In this document: positions 1 through 6,143 of the stretch, piece after piece
How positions within the stretch are numbered: the first letter of the stretch is position 1
Layout: the number at the start of each line of letters is the position of its first letter
Assembly (NCBI GenBank): GCA_900556645.1
Contig: USPJ01000087.1
Coordinates: forward strand, 1 to 6,143
DNA from: an uncultured Lachnospiraceae bacterium
Lineage (GTDB): Bacteria; Bacillota_A; Clostridia; Lachnospirales; Lachnospiraceae
DNA: 6,143 nucleotides
Reading direction: 5' to 3'
The notes under the pieces: model-generated
Seen by the model: only the letters and a program-made list of their open reading frames with translations
What the model was told of the DNA's origin: nothing
Database searches by the model: none
Position numbers and translations under genes: made by a program

Positions 1-41
1 TGTTAATATATTAGCATATTAGATGATAAGGAAAAGATAAA

Positions 42-306
42 ATGCCAGAAATAAATTTTTATGCAAAAAAATATAACACTCCCATAGATCCATGCCTGAT
101 TGTGGCAAAGGAGGACAAGCTGACAGGTCTATGGTTTGAAGGACAAAAATATGATTGTCCCATCAAAGATAAGCTGATATGGAAGTTTAACCGGGTATGT
201 CGGAGGTGTTTCCAAAAAACGTTGGCTGTTAGAACATGAAAAAGTAAATCTATGCAATAAAAAACGAAAATTGTTGAATAATAGGAAAATAAAGGAAAAA
301 CAATAA
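42..306 (+). pseudogene. Decayed N-terminal fragment resembling methylated-DNA--protein-cysteine methyltransferase (Ogt/MGMT)
   Basis: The frame from ATG 42 to the stop at 237-239 encodes 65 residues. A purine-rich AAGGA at 28-32 lies upstream. The stretch YNTPIDPCLIVAKEDKLTG followed by LWFEGQKY resembles the start of clostridial Ogt/MGMT proteins, which repair O6-alkylguanine by transferring the alkyl group to a cysteine. Near the A-run at 214-219 the resemblance moves to the +1 frame, where SKKRWLLEHEKVN recalls the family's 'KKWLDIYFSGK' region. That frame runs to a TAA at 304-306. The family is normally about 160-175 residues long with a C-terminal PCHRV active site, and nothing of that half is present, so the product could not be an active methyltransferase. 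The family call rests on remembered sequence. Alternatively this is a short unrelated ORF. The Cys-containing stretch before the A-run (RVCRRCF) does not match the family and suggests scrambled sequence. Confidence 0.5.
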
Positions 307-324
307 AAAATCAAACAAAATATC

Positions 325-353
325 TTGATAATTTTTGGGAAAACATACATAAT
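325..353 (+). promoter_or_regulatory. Sigma-A-like promoter for the chemoreceptor/pheS frame
   Basis: The -35 box TTGATA (325-330) matches TTGACA at 5 of 6 positions. After a 17 bp spacer, the -10 box CATAAT (348-353) matches TATAAT at 5 of 6. Transcription would begin near 360, giving a leader of about 50 nt before ATG 409. The region is AT-rich, so a chance match is possible, but both the spacing and the position fit well. As the sequence stands, this is the only promoter I can see that would serve the fused frame and probably pheT and queA. Confidence 0.55.
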
Positions 354-388
354 ATTAGAGAGATATACATAAAAAAGGAAAAAGATGT

Positions 389-396
389 AAGGAGGA
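389..396 (+). promoter_or_regulatory. Ribosome binding site for the fused frame
   Basis: AAGGAGGA is a near-perfect Shine-Dalgarno. The GGAGG core (391-395) ends 13 nt before ATG 409, which is slightly long but supports that start over the internal ATG at 436. Starting at 409 also places a short basic segment before the first membrane helix, as expected for a chemoreceptor. Confidence 0.7.
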
Positions 397-408
397 AATA
401 CAAACGTT

Positions 409-1858
409 ATGGAAAACAGAAGACAGATATCCGTCATGAAAAGATTAATGTCCATAGCTTTACTGCCTTGTATTGTTATGGGATTGGTTGTCACATGGTA
501 TGCGGCAAATAGTTTAAGTGCCGGAATGAAGAATGAGGCACTGAAAGGTTTAAAATCTACTACATATGGTGTGGACGAGGTATATCGGAATCTGAATCAG
601 GAAGATTTTGTTCAGAATGCCGATGGAATGGTATTTAAAGGAAACCAGCAGGTCAGTGAAAACTACGAGATTCCGGATTCTATAAAAAAGAATACCGGTG
701 TAGACATCACCATATTTTATGGAGACACCCGTGTGAGTACTTCTCTGACAGATGCCAAGACAAAAGAACGTCTGGTGGGAACGAAGGCATCGGATGAGGT
801 TGTGGAGAAGGTATTAAAGCAGGGAAAAGAGTATTCCGATACGGAATTAGAGATTAACGGAAAAGCTTATTATGCATATTACATTCCGTTGAAAAATGCA
901 GATGGAAGTATTGTGGGTATGATTTTTGCAGGAATGGAGGCAAAGGAGGCTCATACCTTTATCGGACAGAGAGTTACATGGATTATTGTGATAACAATTA
1001 TTGTGTTCGTTATTTCTCTTATCGGTTCTACAATCAGAACCAAAGCTTTTGCAAACGGAATTAAGAGAACCCAGGAAGCAGTAAAAGAGCTGTCAAGCGG
1101 AAATCTGCTAACTGAGGTGGACAGCAGAGCAAAAGGCAGACGGGATGAACTGGGAGACATGGCAAGATCAGTAGAAGAATTGCGTCTGAAACTGGTGGAG
1201 ATTATTGGAGATATTAAAAAGTCATCTTCCGTATTGATGGATTCCGGAAACAATCTCAGCGAGATGGCAGCCCATACCAGTGCCACCACAGATGAGATGA
1301 GCAAGGTAATTGAGGACATCTCCAAAGGTGCGGTTTCACAGGCAGAAGAGATTGAAGAGGCATCCCAGCATATCGGAAATATGGGTGAAGTGATAGAAGA
1401 GATTGTTACCAGTGTAGACGGATTGGGAGATACTTCTACAAAGATGAAAAATGCCAGTGATGAATCCACAAAAATTATCCGTCAGCTATCCGATTCCAAT
1501 GACAGAACTACGGAAGCAATTGCAAAAATCAGCAGACAGATACATACCACCAACGATTCTGTACAGATGATTCGTGAGGCGGTAGAATTGATTACATCCA
1601 TAGCAAGCCAGACCAGTCTGTTGTCTTTGAATGCAAGTATTGAGGCAGCCAGAGCAGGAGAACATGGAAAAGGCTTTGCGGTTGTGGCATCGGAAATTCA
1701 GAAATTAGCAGAGCAGTCCAATGAATCCGCAGAGAAGATTAAGCAGATTATTGAAGAGCTGTTAAGGGATTCAGAAGCAACCGTAGAGATTATGGGCGAA
1801 GTAGAAGTAATTATTGAAGAACAGCAGAAGAAATTAGAGGAAACAAAAGAAAAATTAG
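409..1858 (+). other. Chemoreceptor (MCP) part of the chimera, C-terminally truncated
   Basis: The N-terminus is a basic segment followed by TM1 (about residues 14-34). An extracytoplasmic region (about 36-187) has a Cache-like signature, with [17 protein letters not shown] at 99-115 and [19 protein letters not shown] before TM2. TM2 is about 188-206, followed by a HAMP segment (about 207-262) and a long helical signalling domain. The hairpin tip is unmistakable at 398-418, with [18 protein letters not shown], the site that contacts CheA and CheW, followed by [28 protein letters not shown] (310-319) fits a methylation site for CheR/CheB. The outgoing helix spans roughly 140 residues from HAMP to the tip. 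The returning helix should be about as long, but only about 75 residues remain before PheS sequence begins. The missing part would carry the second methylation helix. A bundle missing one strand near the membrane is unlikely to signal normally. The ligand cannot be inferred. Confidence 0.88.
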
Positions 1859-2640
1859 AGCGGGCAGAGATGGAAAAGCGTCTGGAAAAAGAGGTTATTG
1901 ATGTAACTCTTCCTGCTAAAATCAATAAAGTAGGTCACCGTCATCCGAATACAACCGTTTTGGAAGAGGTGGAGAATATCTTTGTAGGTATGGGTTATGA
2001 GGTATTGGAAGGCCCGGAAATTGAGAAAGATTATTACAATTTTGAGGCGTTGAATATTCCGAAAAACCATCCGGCAAGGGATGAGCAGGATACCTTCTAT
2101 ATTAATGACAGTATCGTACTCCGTACCCAGACCTCTCCGGTACAGGTACGTGTAATGGAGCAGGGCAAACTCCCAATCCGTATGCTGGCACCGGGAAGAG
2201 TGTTCCGGTCTGACGAGGTGGATGCCACCCATTCACCGTCCTTCCATCAGATTGAGGGAATGGTTATCGATAAGAATATTACTTTTGCAGATTTAAAGGG
2301 AACCTTAGAGCAGTTTGCAAGAGAATTATTTGGAGAGGACACAAAAGTAAAATTCCGTCCACACCACTTCCCGTTTACAGAGCCAAGTGCCGAGATGGAC
2401 GTCTCCTGCTTTAAATGCGGCGGAAAAGGATGTCGTTTCTGTAAAGGAGAGGGATGGATTGAAATTTTAGGATGCGGTATGGTACATCCGAGAGTGTTGA
2501 AGATGAGCGGTATTGATCCGGAAGAGTACACAGGATTTGCATTCGGTGTAGGATTAGAGCGTATCACCCTTTTGAAATATGAGATTGACGATATGCGTCT
2601 GCTCTATGAAAACGATACCCGTTTCTTAAAACAGTTTTAA
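409..2640 (+). CDS. Chimeric frame: methyl-accepting chemotaxis protein fused to C-terminal phenylalanyl-tRNA synthetase alpha
   Basis: This is a single 743-codon frame with no internal stop. Residues 1 to about 480 are a membrane chemoreceptor and residues from about 475 to 743 are the catalytic part of PheS. I know of no established family with this architecture. The passage falls inside a Lys/Glu-rich helix (about residues 470-495), where both parent proteins are helical, so no obvious linker is present. Each parent is incomplete: the receptor stops part way down its second signalling helix, and PheS lacks its N-terminal tRNA-binding arm. Arginine codons change character across the join: by hand count AGA is 12 of 20 before it, and CGT is 10 of 16 after it. 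The frame is followed at 26 nt by pheT, so the PheS half sits in its normal context and the receptor half is the newcomer. Origin by deletion or by mis-assembly is more likely than a selected fusion. The reading frame itself is certain. Confidence 0.85.
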   Translation: MENRRQISVMKRLMSIALLPCIVMGLVVTWYAANSLSAGMKNEALKGLKSTTYGVDEVYRNLNQEDFVQNADGMVFKGNQQVSENYEIPDSIKKNTGVDITIFYGDTRVSTSLTDAKTKERLVGTKASDEVVEKVLKQGKEYSDTELEINGKAYYAYYIPLKNADGSIVGMIFAGMEAKEAHTFIGQRVTWIIVITIIVFVISLIGSTIRTKAFANGIKRTQEAVKELSSGNLLTEVDSRAKGRRDELGDMARSVEELRLKLVEIIGDIKKSSSVLMDSGNNLSEMAAHTSATTDEMSKVIEDISKGAVSQAEEIEEASQHIGNMGEVIEEIVTSVDGLGDTSTKMKNASDESTKIIRQLSDSNDRTTEAIAKISRQIHTTNDSVQMIREAVELITSIASQTSLLSLNASIEAARAGEHGKGFAVVASEIQKLAEQSNESAEKIKQIIEELLRDSEATVEIMGEVEVIIEEQQKKLEETKEKLERAEMEKRLEKEVIDVTLPAKINKVGHRHPNTTVLEEVENIFVGMGYEVLEGPEIEKDYYNFEALNIPKNHPARDEQDTFYINDSIVLRTQTSPVQVRVMEQGKLPIRMLAPGRVFRSDEVDATHSPSFHQIEGMVIDKNITFADLKGTLEQFARELFGEDTKVKFRPHHFPFTEPSAEMDVSCFKCGGKGCRFCKGEGWIEILGCGMVHPRVLKMSGIDPEEYTGFAFGVGLERITLLKYEIDDMRLLYENDTRFLKQF
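1829..1858 (+). other. Chimera junction zone between MCP and pheS
   Basis: The zone encodes [10 protein letters not shown] (residues 474-483). Upstream, the sequence [15 protein letters not shown] reads as a typical clostridial MCP returning helix. Downstream, [20 protein letters not shown] followed by VIDVTLP reads as the end of the PheS N-terminal coiled coil. The middle fits both parents, so the true breakpoint cannot be placed exactly and probably lies in a short A/G-rich stretch that both genes shared. No insertion sequence end, target duplication or inverted repeat is visible here. Confidence 0.6.
1829..2640 (+). other. pheS: Phenylalanyl-tRNA synthetase alpha subunit (PheS) part of the chimera, N-terminally truncated
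   Basis: PheS forms the alpha2beta2 PheRS with PheT and carries the class II active site that charges tRNA-Phe. About 269 residues are present, against roughly 330-345 for bacterial PheS, so about 70 are missing. The missing part is the N-terminal coiled-coil arm that, in the Thermus enzyme, contacts tRNA. The core looks complete. A motif 1 region runs from GHRHPNT (509-515) to [17 protein letters not shown] (535-551). RTQTSPVQ is at 572-579. Motif 2 is [22 protein letters not shown] (596-617), with R597, R600, H613, Q614 and E616. [12 protein letters not shown] is at 654-665 and [10 protein letters not shown] at 688-697. Motif 3 is [10 protein letters not shown] (709-718), ending at R718. 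A CxxC-x4-CxxC cluster (C667, C670, C675, C678) is the Firmicutes-type insertion, possibly metal-binding. The frame ends in the family's usual DTRFLKQF. No internal start with a good ribosome binding site was found for a separate full PheS. Confidence 0.9.
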
Positions 2641-2653
2641 TCAGGATAGATAG

Positions 2654-2660
2654 AAGGAGA
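2654..2660 (+). promoter_or_regulatory. Ribosome binding site for pheT
   Basis: AAGGAGA ends 6 nt before ATG 2667. It is well spaced and fixes the pheT start. It lies within the 26 nt between the pheS stop (TAA 2638-2640) and pheT, which fits one transcript with closely linked translation. Confidence 0.8.
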
Positions 2661-2666
2661 ACAATT

Positions 2667-5084
2667 ATGAATACATCATTGGAATGGATAAAATCAATGG
2701 TACCGGGTTTAGAGTGCAGTGCACAGGAGTACATGGATGCAATGACTCTTTCCGGTTCCAAGGTAGAAGGATATGAGCAGTTAGATGCTGATTTGGATAA
2801 AATTGTCATCGGACAGATTACCAAAATTGAAAAACACCCGGATGCGGATAAATTGATTATCTGTCAGGTAAATACCGGAAGCGAAAGCATCCAGATTGTA
2901 ACCGGTGCTCCTAACGTAAAAGAAGGCGATAAGGTTCCGGTAGTACTGGATGGAGGCCGTGTTGCCGGAGGACATGACGGCAAAAAGACACCGGGAGGTG
3001 TCAAAATAAAAAAAGGAAAATTAAGAGGAGTGGAATCCTTTGGTATGATGTGTTCCATCGAAGAACTGGGCTCCACCCGTGATATGTATCCGGAGGCACC
3101 GGAATACGGTATCTATATTTTCCCGGAGGATGCTGTAGTGGGCGAAAGTGCCATAAAGGCGTTGGGATTGGATAATGTGGTTTTTGAGTATGAGATTACC
3201 TCCAACCGTGTGGATTGCTTCGGAATCATCGGACTTGCAAGAGAGGCAGCAGCCACCTTCCGCAAGGAATTTCAGCCTCCGGTGGTAACAGAAACTGGAA
3301 ATGGCGAGGATGTCAATGACTATATCAAGGTTCGGGTAGAGGATATGGAGCTTTGTCCGAGATATACCGCAAGAGTTGTAAAAAATATCAAGATTGAGCC
3401 GTCACCGAAGTGGATGCAGAGAAGATTGGCAGCACAGGGAATCCGCCCAATCAATAATATCGTAGATATTACCAACTATGTCATGGAAGAATACGGTCAG
3501 CCAATGCATGCCTATGATTTGGATACCATTGAGGACCGCCAGATTGTGGTAAAAAGAGCTGCTAAGGGCGAGAAATTTACCACCTTGGACGGACAGGAGC
3601 GTACCATGGACGATTCCGTTCTGATGATTTGTGACGGTAAAAAAGCCATTGGTATTGCCGGAATCATGGGTGGAGAAAATTCCATGATTACCGATGATGT
3701 GCAGACGATGCTTTTTGAGGCAGCCTGCTTTGACGGTACCAATATCCGTCTTTCCTCCAAGAAAATCGGACTTCGTACCGATGCTTCCGGTAAATTTGAA
3801 AAAGGCTTGGATCCGAACAATGCCATTGAAGCCATCAACCGTGCCTGCCAGTTAATTGAAGAGCTGGGTGCCGGAGAAGTGGTAGGCGGTGTTGTGGATG
3901 TCTATGGAAAGAAAAAAGAAGGCAGACGGATTCCTTTTGAGCCGGAAAAATACAATAGATTACTGGGAACTGATATTCCGGCGGAGGAGATGCTGTCCTA
4001 TTTTGAAATGCTGGATTTGGAATATGACAAGGAAGCCAACGAGGTATGTGTTCCTTCCTGGAGACAGGATTTGGAATGTGATGCAGATTTAGCAGAAGAA
4101 GTGGCAAGATTCTACGGATATGATAAAATTCCGTCCACACTGCCAAGCGGAGAGGCAACCGCAGGAAAACTGACCTACAAGCTTCGGGTAGAGGCTCTGG
4201 CAAGAAATATCGCAGAGTTCTGCGGATTTTCACAGGCAATGACCTATTCCTTTGAAAGTCCGAAGGTATTTGATAAATTATTGCTGCCGGAGGACAGTCC
4301 GCTTCGCAATACCGTGAAAATTATGAATCCGTTGGGCGAAGATTTCAGCATTATGAGAACCACTCCGTTAAACGGTATGCTGACAGCACTCTCTACTAAC
4401 TTTAACCGCAGAAACAAAGATGTAAGACTTTATGAAATGGGAAATATCTATCTGCCGAAACAGCAGCCGGTGACAGAATTGCCACAGGAGCGTATGCAGA
4501 TGACTCTGGGTATGTACGGAGAAGGTGATTTCTTCACCATGAAAGGTGTGGTAGAAGAGCTGTTCGATAAGCTTGGTATGCGAAAAAAATGTGAGTATGA
4601 CCCAAAAGCCGGAAAAATCTTCCTGCATCCGGGACGTCAGGCAGATATCGTATACGATGGAAACGTGATTGGTTATTTAGGAGAGGTACATCCAACAGTA
4701 GCGGCAAATTATGCTATCAAAGACCGTGTTTACGTGGCAGTACTGGATATGCCATATCTACTGGAGGCAGCAACCTTTGACCGCAAATATAAAGGTGTGG
4801 CAAAATTCCCGGCAGTAACAAGGGACATTTCCATGCTAGTACCAAAAACCATTCTGGCAGGAGACATTGAAAAAGTTTTTGATGCGAAGGGTGGACAGTA
4901 TCTGGAAAGCTATACGTTATTTGATGTTTATGAAGGGGCTCAGATTGGAAAAGATTTCAAGTCTCTGGCATATACATTGACCTTCCGTGGACAGGATAAG
5001 ACTTTAGAGGACAGTGATATTCAACCGGGTCTTAACAAAATTTTGAAGAATCTGGAAGAAATGGGAATTGAACTTCGAAAATAG
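2667..5084 (+). CDS. pheT: Phenylalanine--tRNA ligase beta subunit (PheT)
   Basis: This is the cytoplasmic beta subunit of PheRS. It partners PheS, binds tRNA-Phe and hydrolyses mischarged Tyr-tRNA-Phe. The 805 residues match the usual bacterial length of about 790-810. Domains in order are as follows. The N-terminus is [14 protein letters not shown]. An EMAP-like tRNA-binding OB fold spans about 40-152, with [14 protein letters not shown] at 56-69 and IVTGAPNV at 77-84. The B3/B4 editing region spans about 175-405, with [15 protein letters not shown] (179-193), HAYDLD (281-286) and GIAGIMGGE (329-337). The B5 domain spans about 408-482, with [21 protein letters not shown] catalytic-like core with no active site spans about 490-695, including [19 protein letters not shown] (554-572). 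The C-terminal ferredoxin-fold anticodon-binding domain spans about 708-804, with [12 protein letters not shown] and FDVYEG. The gene appears intact. It follows the pheS half of the chimera by 26 nt, the standard pheS-pheT order, and so depends on whatever promoter drives that frame. Confidence 0.97.
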   Translation: MNTSLEWIKSMVPGLECSAQEYMDAMTLSGSKVEGYEQLDADLDKIVIGQITKIEKHPDADKLIICQVNTGSESIQIVTGAPNVKEGDKVPVVLDGGRVAGGHDGKKTPGGVKIKKGKLRGVESFGMMCSIEELGSTRDMYPEAPEYGIYIFPEDAVVGESAIKALGLDNVVFEYEITSNRVDCFGIIGLAREAAATFRKEFQPPVVTETGNGEDVNDYIKVRVEDMELCPRYTARVVKNIKIEPSPKWMQRRLAAQGIRPINNIVDITNYVMEEYGQPMHAYDLDTIEDRQIVVKRAAKGEKFTTLDGQERTMDDSVLMICDGKKAIGIAGIMGGENSMITDDVQTMLFEAACFDGTNIRLSSKKIGLRTDASGKFEKGLDPNNAIEAINRACQLIEELGAGEVVGGVVDVYGKKKEGRRIPFEPEKYNRLLGTDIPAEEMLSYFEMLDLEYDKEANEVCVPSWRQDLECDADLAEEVARFYGYDKIPSTLPSGEATAGKLTYKLRVEALARNIAEFCGFSQAMTYSFESPKVFDKLLLPEDSPLRNTVKIMNPLGEDFSIMRTTPLNGMLTALSTNFNRRNKDVRLYEMGNIYLPKQQPVTELPQERMQMTLGMYGEGDFFTMKGVVEELFDKLGMRKKCEYDPKAGKIFLHPGRQADIVYDGNVIGYLGEVHPTVAANYAIKDRVYVAVLDMPYLLEAATFDRKYKGVAKFPAVTRDISMLVPKTILAGDIEKVFDAKGGQYLESYTLFDVYEGAQIGKDFKSLAYTLTFRGQDKTLEDSDIQPGLNKILKNLEEMGIELRK

Positions 5085-5098
5085 AAAAGAGTATAATA

Positions 5099-6142
5099 AT
5101 GAATGTAAAAGATTTTTATTTTGATTTACCACAGGAGCTAATTGCTCAAGACCCATTGGAAGACCGTTCCGGCTCCAGACTTTTGGTTTTAGATAAAAAG
5201 ACCGGAGAGATGGAGCATCGGATTTTTAAAGACATTCTCTCCTATCTTCGGGAAGGAGATTGTCTGGTATTGAACAATACCAAGGTAATTCCGGCAAGAC
5301 TGTATGGAGTCAAAGAGGGAACCGAAGCACATATTGAGATTCTTTTGTTAAAACGCAGAGAGAATGATGTTTGGGAAACCTTAGTAAAGCCGGGAAAAAA
5401 AGCAAAGCCGGGAACAAGGATAATCTTTGGGGATGGACTTTTGATTGGCGAGGTTTTAGAGGTTGTGGAGGAAGGAAATCGGTTAATCCAATTTCATTAC
5501 GAAGGAATTTTCGAGGAAATTTTGGATGAACTGGGACAGATGCCTCTGCCACCTTATATTACCCATCAGTTAAAGGATAAAAACCGCTATCAAACTGTCT
5601 ATGCAAAATACGACGGTTCTGCAGCAGCACCTACAGCGGGGCTTCATTTTACACCGGAGCTGTTGGAGGCAATCCGCCAGAAAGGTATCCGTATTGCAGA
5701 GGTAACCCTTCATGTGGGATTGGGGACTTTCCGCCCTGTAAAAGTGGAAAATGTATTGGAGCACCATATGCACTCGGAATTCTATATGATTGATGAAGAG
5801 GCAGCCAAGACAATCAATGAAACCAGACAGTCAGGGGGAAGAATTATCTGTGTAGGAACCACAAGCTGCCGTACCATTGAGTCGGCGGCGAAGGAGGATG
5901 GAAGTCTGGAGGCAAAAAGCGGTTGGACTGATATTTTTATCTATCCGGGCTATCAGTTCAAATTGCTGGATGCACTGATTACCAATTTCCATCTGCCGGA
6001 ATCCACGCTTTTGATGTTGGTTTCGGCATTGGCAGGAAGGGAGCATATTCTTGCGGCATATGAGGAAGCGGTAAAAGAACGGTATCGCTTTTTCAGTTTT
6101 GGGGATGCCATGTTCATTACGGATTTACAAAAAGAAAACTAA
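5099..6142 (+). CDS. queA: tRNA preQ1(34) S-adenosylmethionine ribosyltransferase-isomerase (QueA)
   Basis: QueA transfers and isomerises the ribosyl group of S-adenosylmethionine onto preQ1 at the wobble position of tRNAs with GUN anticodons. This makes epoxyqueuosine, the next-to-last intermediate of queuosine. The 347 residues match the family length of about 340-350, and the signatures are clear. They include an N-terminal [16 protein letters not shown] (5-20), [18 protein letters not shown] (53-70) and [13 protein letters not shown] (173-185). Further on are [11 protein letters not shown] (204-214), HSEFYMI (225-231), [11 protein letters not shown] (252-262) and [20 protein letters not shown] (282-301). 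The start at 5099 gives the canonical N-terminus and lies 14 nt after the pheT stop, so cotranscription is likely. The Shine-Dalgarno is weak (GAAAAGAG, 5085-5092), which suggests coupling to pheT translation. The stop TAA falls one base before the window ends, so the gene is complete. No terminator is visible in the remaining base. Confidence 0.97.
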   Translation: MNVKDFYFDLPQELIAQDPLEDRSGSRLLVLDKKTGEMEHRIFKDILSYLREGDCLVLNNTKVIPARLYGVKEGTEAHIEILLLKRRENDVWETLVKPGKKAKPGTRIIFGDGLLIGEVLEVVEEGNRLIQFHYEGIFEEILDELGQMPLPPYITHQLKDKNRYQTVYAKYDGSAAAPTAGLHFTPELLEAIRQKGIRIAEVTLHVGLGTFRPVKVENVLEHHMHSEFYMIDEEAAKTINETRQSGGRIICVGTTSCRTIESAAKEDGSLEAKSGWTDIFIYPGYQFKLLDALITNFHLPESTLLMLVSALAGREHILAAYEEAVKERYRFFSFGDAMFITDLQKEN

Positions 6143-6143
6143 G

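Larger units (their letters stand above)
240..408 (+). other. AT-rich non-coding region upstream of the chemoreceptor start
   Basis: This stretch is very A-rich and contains no convincing coding sequence beyond the tail of the decayed fragment. It holds the promoter and ribosome binding site listed separately. I see no hairpin followed by a T-run, no T-box element (no AGGGTGG-type sequence), no c-di-GMP riboswitch core and no sigma-28 type promoter of the kind found before some motility genes. Confidence 0.6.

Noticed and set aside
214..219. A-run as a programmed frameshift site
   Set aside because: The downstream +1 frame is only a short Lys/Asn-rich tail without the methyltransferase active site, so a shift would not produce a working protein. 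Decay is simpler.
240..408. Possible c-di-GMP riboswitch or T-box leader before the chemoreceptor
   Set aside because: I found no conserved core sequence of either class. The roughly 50 nt predicted leader is too short for them.
951..1469. Open frame of 172 codons on the minus strand
   Set aside because: It lies wholly inside the well-recognised MCP coding sequence. Its Ser/Ile-rich translation is what antisense reading of Glu/Asp/Asn-rich helices produces, and no family is recognisable.
2401..2460. CxxC-x4-CxxC cluster in the PheS part as a possible novel zinc-finger insertion
   Set aside because: Similar Cys-rich insertions at this place occur in ordinary Firmicutes PheS proteins, so it is a family feature and not a result of the fusion.
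3835..4239. Open frame of 134 codons on the minus strand within pheT
   Set aside because: It is antisense to conserved PheT editing and B5 domain sequence. The translation is low-complexity (Pro/Leu/Arg-rich) with no recognisable domain.

Overview
The window looks like a piece of a Clostridia (Firmicutes) chromosome, probably Lachnospiraceae. The evidence is AGGAGG-type ribosome binding sites, an AT-rich non-coding stretch, a Cys4-containing PheS of the Firmicutes type, and chemoreceptor and QueA sequences of the kind seen in gut Clostridia. This placement comes from recognising families, not from a search. All genes are on the + strand.

Bases 1-306 hold a decayed fragment that resembles the N-terminus of a methylated-DNA--protein-cysteine methyltransferase (Ogt/MGMT). 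It has a frame change near an A-run at 214-219 and no active-site half. Bases 307-408 are AT-rich. They carry a good sigma-A-like promoter (TTGATA, 17 bp, CATAAT) and a strong Shine-Dalgarno for the next gene.

Bases 409-2640 are one uninterrupted 743-codon frame, and this is the main anomaly. Its first ~480 codons are a transmembrane methyl-accepting chemotaxis protein (TM1, Cache-like sensor, TM2, HAMP, signalling tip). It then passes in frame, inside a charged coiled coil around 1829-1858, into phenylalanyl-tRNA synthetase alpha (PheS). PheS has lost about 70 N-terminal residues but keeps its whole catalytic core. The receptor has lost the last part of its returning signalling helix. Arginine codon use switches at the junction. 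The most economical readings are a deletion, or an assembly join, across a short sequence shared by an MCP gene and pheS. A functional fusion is possible but less likely.

Downstream are intact pheT (2667-5084, PheRS beta subunit) and intact queA (5099-6142, queuosine biosynthesis), separated by 26 and 14 nt. They form a compact translation/tRNA operon with pheS. As drawn, the promoter of a chemoreceptor gene would drive pheS, pheT and queA. No T-box leader of the kind often found before clostridial pheST is visible.
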